DNA of 9,157 bases from an uncultured Planctomycetaceae bacterium (GTDB lineage: Bacteria; Planctomycetota; Planctomycetia; Pirellulales; Pirellulaceae), in contig CAIYOB010001421.1 in NCBI GenBank assembly GCA_903927685.1, positions 1-9,157 on the forward strand. The letters run 5' to 3'. The translations under genes and the position numbers were made by a program. The notes under the pieces were generated by a model that saw nothing but the letters and a program-made list of their open reading frames with translations, made no database searches and had not been told where the DNA came from. Positions 6,162 through 9,157 of this stretch are shown here, in pieces; the first letter of the stretch is position 1, and every line of letters starts with the position of its first letter.

Positions 6162-7733
6162 ATGCAAAGAGGGTTATGGACTGCCCCGTGGGCGGCAATC
6201 GCGTTGGTTGGCCTGCTGGCTTGGCCGTCCTTGGGATCGGATCTAAGCAAATTCCTGCATGCCGTGTTCGACAACCAGAATGGCCGTCCGCCGACCGGCG
6301 CCGAGGTGAATTACTACTCCAGCGTGTCGCGCACCGACGGGCCGCTGGAGAGCCTTGCCAGGATGGTGGCGTCCAATGACTACTACTATGTCCAGTGCCA
6401 GCAGCGGACCGACGTGTACGTGACCCGGCTCTACGAAATTTTCCTGCACCGCGAGCCGACCTTCGAGGAACAGCGCTACTGGGTGAGCCGCGTGCCGAGC
6501 GGGGGAAACGAAGCCCGCCTGGCATTCGTCCGCCAGTTCTGCCAGGCGAACAACCTGGTGGAATACGTGCCAACCGTGGCCGGGATGGTTCCCCTGCCTG
6601 CTCGTCCCACTGGCACCCGGTCCGAGCTTGCCCGCCAGCTCGAAGCCAAGACCAGCCAGCTGAATTCGCTGGTTCAAAGTGAACTCGGAGGGACGTATCT
6701 CGGCCGGGACCTGTCGAGTCAGGCCGCGGTCCTGGCCTCGGCCAGCACGCAGTATCGCGGGACGGTGGAAAGTCCCGACAGTACCTCGCAGCAAGTCGCG
6801 ATCGCATCCAATAACGTCGCCCGGGCCTTGCAGGATTTCCAGGCCACGTTCCGTTCCGTTCCGGGCGCTTCGGCGGCCTGCCAGAGCGTTCTTTGGGAAG
6901 TCTCGCAGCTGGAAGCGGCCGCGGAACTGTCCGCCAAGGCGACGGTGCCCGGCCTTGGCCCCGCCTCGGCAGTCGAAGTCGAAGCGGGCCAATTGCTGTC
7001 CCTGCTCAGGCAGTTCACGTCCGTCCTGTCGCGGTATCAGCAGCAGGGCGCGTTCTACGTGAACCTGGCTCGCGACGTCGAGGCGTTGGCGGTCCAGGCA
7101 GAGAGCCTGCAGTTGCTGGCCAGACAAGGCGCCGAGGGTCGAGACGTGAAGCGGATCACGACCAGCCTCCTGACCCAGGCCCGCGACGTCGCCCGCCAGA
7201 TCGCTCAGGTCGATGTCAACTTGCAGCAGGGCTGGTGGAACATTCAGCATGAACTGGATCAATTGGCGCTGGCCGCGGGCTGCGCCGGCGACTTATACGT
7301 CACGACCGACCATCCGGTCCTGCTCAATCATCCTGCTTGGTCCGGGTTTCCCGTTCAAACCAGTCCCGGCTATCAGGCCTCGGCCGACAATCGACAGATC
7401 GTCAGCTATGCCGATCATCTGCTGGCGCAGATCGACAACTATGTCCTGTCGCTGCGGCCGGTGGCCGGCCGCAACGGCGATGCTGGCGTGATGGTCAACC
7501 AGACGCTCAATTTGCGGAACGCGGTTCTGGTGCTGAGACAGCAAGCCGCCGCGGGGGCCTGGGGAACCCAGCTGCAATCCGCGTCGCGCGAGGCGGTGCG
7601 ATTGTACGCGGCCGCCGGCCCGACGTTTCTGAAATTGGTGGGCCAGGATCCGACGCTCAATTCGCCCGTCTGGGCTCAGATCGGCGAGTTGACCTACAAG
7701 ATCGACAGGGAGTTGGGCGGAGCCCGGTACTGA
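6162..7733 (+). CDS. Exported helical protein with DUF4214-like N-terminal repeats
   Basis: The protein has 523 residues from the ATG at 6162, which follows GAGAGGA at 6148-6154. The frame is open further upstream, but that part overlaps the GlsB-like gene and encodes no recognisable protein. Residues 1-26 form a signal peptide (WAAIALVGLLAWPSLGS). Next are two helical repeats: FLHAVFDNQNGRPPTGAEVN with LESLARMVASNDYY, then YVTRLYEIFLHREPTFEEQR with YWVSRVPSG and AFVRQFCQ. The second matches the style of DUF4214/phycobilisome-linker-like domains ('Y-x-x-L-Y-x-x-x-L-x-R-E-P'). The rest is long, Gln/Ala/Ser-rich and predicted alpha-helical, probably coiled-coil or bundle, with no catalytic motif seen. 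I infer an extracytoplasmic structural or adhesion-type protein. Function unknown. Confidence 0.8.
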   Translation: MQRGLWTAPWAAIALVGLLAWPSLGSDLSKFLHAVFDNQNGRPPTGAEVNYYSSVSRTDGPLESLARMVASNDYYYVQCQQRTDVYVTRLYEIFLHREPTFEEQRYWVSRVPSGGNEARLAFVRQFCQANNLVEYVPTVAGMVPLPARPTGTRSELARQLEAKTSQLNSLVQSELGGTYLGRDLSSQAAVLASASTQYRGTVESPDSTSQQVAIASNNVARALQDFQATFRSVPGASAACQSVLWEVSQLEAAAELSAKATVPGLGPASAVEVEAGQLLSLLRQFTSVLSRYQQQGAFYVNLARDVEALAVQAESLQLLARQGAEGRDVKRITTSLLTQARDVARQIAQVDVNLQQGWWNIQHELDQLALAAGCAGDLYVTTDHPVLLNHPAWSGFPVQTSPGYQASADNRQIVSYADHLLAQIDNYVLSLRPVAGRNGDAGVMVNQTLNLRNAVLVLRQQAAAGAWGTQLQSASREAVRLYAAAGPTFLKLVGQDPTLNSPVWAQIGELTYKIDRELGGARY

Positions 7734-7738
7734 GTGAA

Positions 7739-7758
7739 CCTGGCTCGCGAGAGCCTGG
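7739..7758 (+). other. Intergenic hairpin with GNRA-type loop
   Basis: GGCTC-GCGA-GAGCC (7742-7755) forms a 5-bp stem capped by a GCGA tetraloop. It can be extended by CC/GG pairs across a T-T mismatch (7739-7740 with 7757-7758). It lies five bases after a stop codon and just before the next ribosome site, within a 41-bp gap. With no T-tract it is not an obvious terminator; an mRNA processing or stability element is possible. Confidence 0.5.
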
Positions 7759-7767
7759 GCTGTTAAC

Positions 7768-7773
7768 AGGAGG
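7768..7773 (+). promoter_or_regulatory. Strong ribosome binding site AGGAGG
   Basis: A perfect AGGAGG ends only one base before the ATG at 7775, too close for normal initiation. It lies seven bases before an in-frame TTG at 7781, which is the usual distance. The TTG is therefore the likelier start of the downstream gene, shortening its product by two residues. Confidence 0.6.
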
Positions 7774-7774
7774 A

Positions 7775-9040
7775 ATGGAATTGGCCGTCAAACGCTTCTG
7801 CCTTGCCACGACGCTGTGTCTGCTGACTTCCCTGCCGTCTGTCGCAGCCGAGCCGGAAACCCCGGCGGACGGCGTGCCGGTGAAGCCGGCGGTGCGCAAG
7901 TTGGACGACCTGCTCACCCGCGCGGCTGCCGTGTGGAACCGGACGCCGACGCTGCAGGTCGAGGCGATCACGCAATGGACATTGGCGGGAGACTTGTCGC
8001 GAGGCGGCGTCACGCATTGCCGCTTGAGCGTCCGTCAACCCGGCCAATTCCGCTTGGAGGTATTTCCTGATGACGCGCCGAAAGTGTCGCTGCTCTGTGC
8101 CAGCGACGGCAAGCAGCTGACGCGTCTCTATCAAAGCGGGCGGCTGGCGATTTACTCGCGGGCCGAAGGAGGGTTGGCCCAGGTGTTGGACGACGCCCTG
8201 ACCGACAGTTGCGTGAAGGGCACCGGCTTGAGTGTGATCCTCCGCCCGGACGCCCAGACGTACTTGATGTCGACGGTTTCCGACGTCAAGGACTGCGGGC
8301 GGGAAGAAGTGCAAGGCCAGGCCGCGGACCACTTTTCCGCCGCCTGGTTCGGAGGCTCGCACCTGGATTTCTGGATCGCGGCCGGCGACTCGCCCGTGCT
8401 GCTCCGCTGGAAACGCGTGCAAAAAGTCGATCTGGGCGGTCGGCCCCATGAGCTCGAGATGGACGGCCAGTTACATTGGAATCTGCAAGCGGAGGTCGCC
8501 GAGGGGCAGACCGCGGTGCAGACGCCGCCGGGGGCGGTCGAGGTCAAGGATCTGCAGACGTATCTGCTGAAAGGCGGCACGGACGCGCTGTTGGGCCAGC
8601 TGGCTCCGCGGGCCCCCGCCAAGCTGTTGGACGGAGCGGATTGGGATTTGGCCAAGCATCGTGGCGAGCACGTCGTGGTCCTGTTCTTCTTTGCCACGTG
8701 GGCCGTCCCCAGCACGCAGGACATGCCGACGGTGCTGGCGTTCATCAGCGAGTACGCCGAACGCGGAGTCGTCTTCTACGCGATCGATGTCGGGGAGAAG
8801 CGGGAACCGGTCAAGGCTTTCCTGGACTCGATCCAGTATGCGCATTCCGTCGTGCTCGACCCCGAGCAGAAGGTCGCCGAGGTCTACCGCGTGACATCGC
8901 TTCCGGTCACCGTCCTGATTGCCAAGGACGGGACGCTGCAGGCGACACATGTGGGCACGACTCCCGAAGTCCGGACCTTGATTCGCCGGGATCTGCAGCA
9001 GCTGGTGGAAGGCAAACCCTTGGTGGAGACGAAGGAGTGA
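7775..9040 (+). CDS. Exported DUF2092/LolA-like protein fused to a cysteine-less thioredoxin fold
   Basis: The protein has 421 residues from the ATG at 7775, or 419 from the better-spaced TTG at 7781. A signal peptide (FCLATTLCLLTSLPSVAA) ends at about residue 26 with an A-x-A-like site. Residues about 38-255 resemble DUF2092/LolA-like beta proteins: DDLLTRAAAVWNRTPTLQVE, then RQPGQFRLEVFPDD, then CASDGKQLTRLYQSG. Residues about 280-415 form a TlpA/redoxin-type thioredoxin fold: VVVLFFFATW, a central VVFYAIDVGE strand, and TSLPVT with the expected cis-proline (P377). The catalytic W-C-x-x-C is replaced by W309-A-V-P-S313, so thiol-disulfide exchange is not expected. A periplasmic binding or scaffold role is inferred. 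Fusions of these two domains occur in planctomycetes, where the CxxC is often kept. The gene lies 41 bp after the preceding one. Confidence 0.85.
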   Translation: MELAVKRFCLATTLCLLTSLPSVAAEPETPADGVPVKPAVRKLDDLLTRAAAVWNRTPTLQVEAITQWTLAGDLSRGGVTHCRLSVRQPGQFRLEVFPDDAPKVSLLCASDGKQLTRLYQSGRLAIYSRAEGGLAQVLDDALTDSCVKGTGLSVILRPDAQTYLMSTVSDVKDCGREEVQGQAADHFSAAWFGGSHLDFWIAAGDSPVLLRWKRVQKVDLGGRPHELEMDGQLHWNLQAEVAEGQTAVQTPPGAVEVKDLQTYLLKGGTDALLGQLAPRAPAKLLDGADWDLAKHRGEHVVVLFFFATWAVPSTQDMPTVLAFISEYAERGVVFYAIDVGEKREPVKAFLDSIQYAHSVVLDPEQKVAEVYRVTSLPVTVLIAKDGTLQATHVGTTPEVRTLIRRDLQQLVEGKPLVETKE

Positions 9041-9055
9041 GAGTGAGATCCGCCT

Positions 9056-9110
9056 CCTCCGACCCTGCGTCGGCGGGGCAACGATTGGTCGGCTAGCCAG
9101 CGTCGTCTCA
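9056..9110. repeat. Dispersed hairpin repeat, copy B
   Basis: This copy repeats the order seen near 4962: CCGAC-CCTGC-GTCGG (9059-9073, extendable past one mismatch), CGG, six variable bases, GATTGGTCGGCTAG, a variable segment, then CTCACG. It starts 15 bases after the stop of the thioredoxin-like gene, suggesting a 3'-end location. The hairpin has no following T-tract. It could aid termination or be a REP/MITE-type element. Confidence 0.7.
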
Positions 9111-9138
9111 CGAAGCTTGACGTTTTTCCGCCGCCGAC

Positions 9139-9157
9139 CGGCCGCCTGCGGCGGCCG
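9139..9157. repeat. GC-rich hairpin at window edge
   Basis: CGGCCGCC-TGC-GGCGGCCG is a perfect 8-bp stem with a 3-base loop that ends exactly at the window edge. It is preceded on the plus strand by a T5 run (9123-9127), which is on the wrong side for a terminator on either strand. Any continuation is out of view. Confidence 0.5.

Noticed and set aside
9059..9076. Intrinsic terminator after the last gene
   Set aside because: The hairpin is followed by GGCAACG rather than a T-tract, and the same hairpin occurs elsewhere as part of a repeat.

Overview
The window is GC-rich bacterial chromosomal DNA. It looks like a planctomycete, probably of the Pirellula/Rhodopirellula type. The evidence is an ECF sigma factor of the style common in that phylum, directly coupled to a Ser/Thr kinase with a C-terminal transmembrane and TPR part; a Gly/Asn/His/Trp-rich repetitive surface-type protein followed by TPRs; a LolA-like/thioredoxin fusion; and GTG and TTG starts. 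The lineage is inferred from gene style, as no rRNA or marker gene is present.

Layout. 1-1690: 3' part of a large envelope-type protein that opens inside a near-perfect 87-bp tandem repeat and ends in TPRs and a small beta-rich-looking domain. 1718-4511: a regulatory pair, an ECF sigma factor whose stop overlaps the probable TTG start of a Ser/Thr kinase. The kinase is split by a one-base frameshift near 3574, so its transmembrane and TPR half (to 4511) lies in another frame. 4512-5853: a decayed zone with no clearly intact gene. It holds a toxin-antitoxin remnant whose PIN toxin has lost its middle but kept its reading frame, a minus-strand 56-residue TPR-like ORF, a minus-strand C-terminal scrap resembling an alpha/beta hydrolase, a dispersed hairpin repeat, and a 12-bp repeat cluster able to form a 27-bp stem. 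5854-9040: three intact plus-strand genes: a GlsB/YeaQ-type small membrane protein, an exported helical protein with DUF4214-like N-terminal repeats, and an exported LolA/DUF2092-like protein fused to a thioredoxin fold lacking both catalytic cysteines. 9041-9157: a second copy of the dispersed hairpin repeat and another GC hairpin at the edge.

How the genes may work together. The sigma factor and kinase form a plausible signalling unit, with the kinase sensing or relaying through its TPR part and the sigma factor acting on transcription. The last three genes are co-directional with short gaps (62 and 41 bp) and all encode envelope or exported products, so one transcript from a promoter near 5763-5791 is possible but unproven. 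No CRISPR array, tRNA, rRNA, complete insertion sequence or known defence system was seen.
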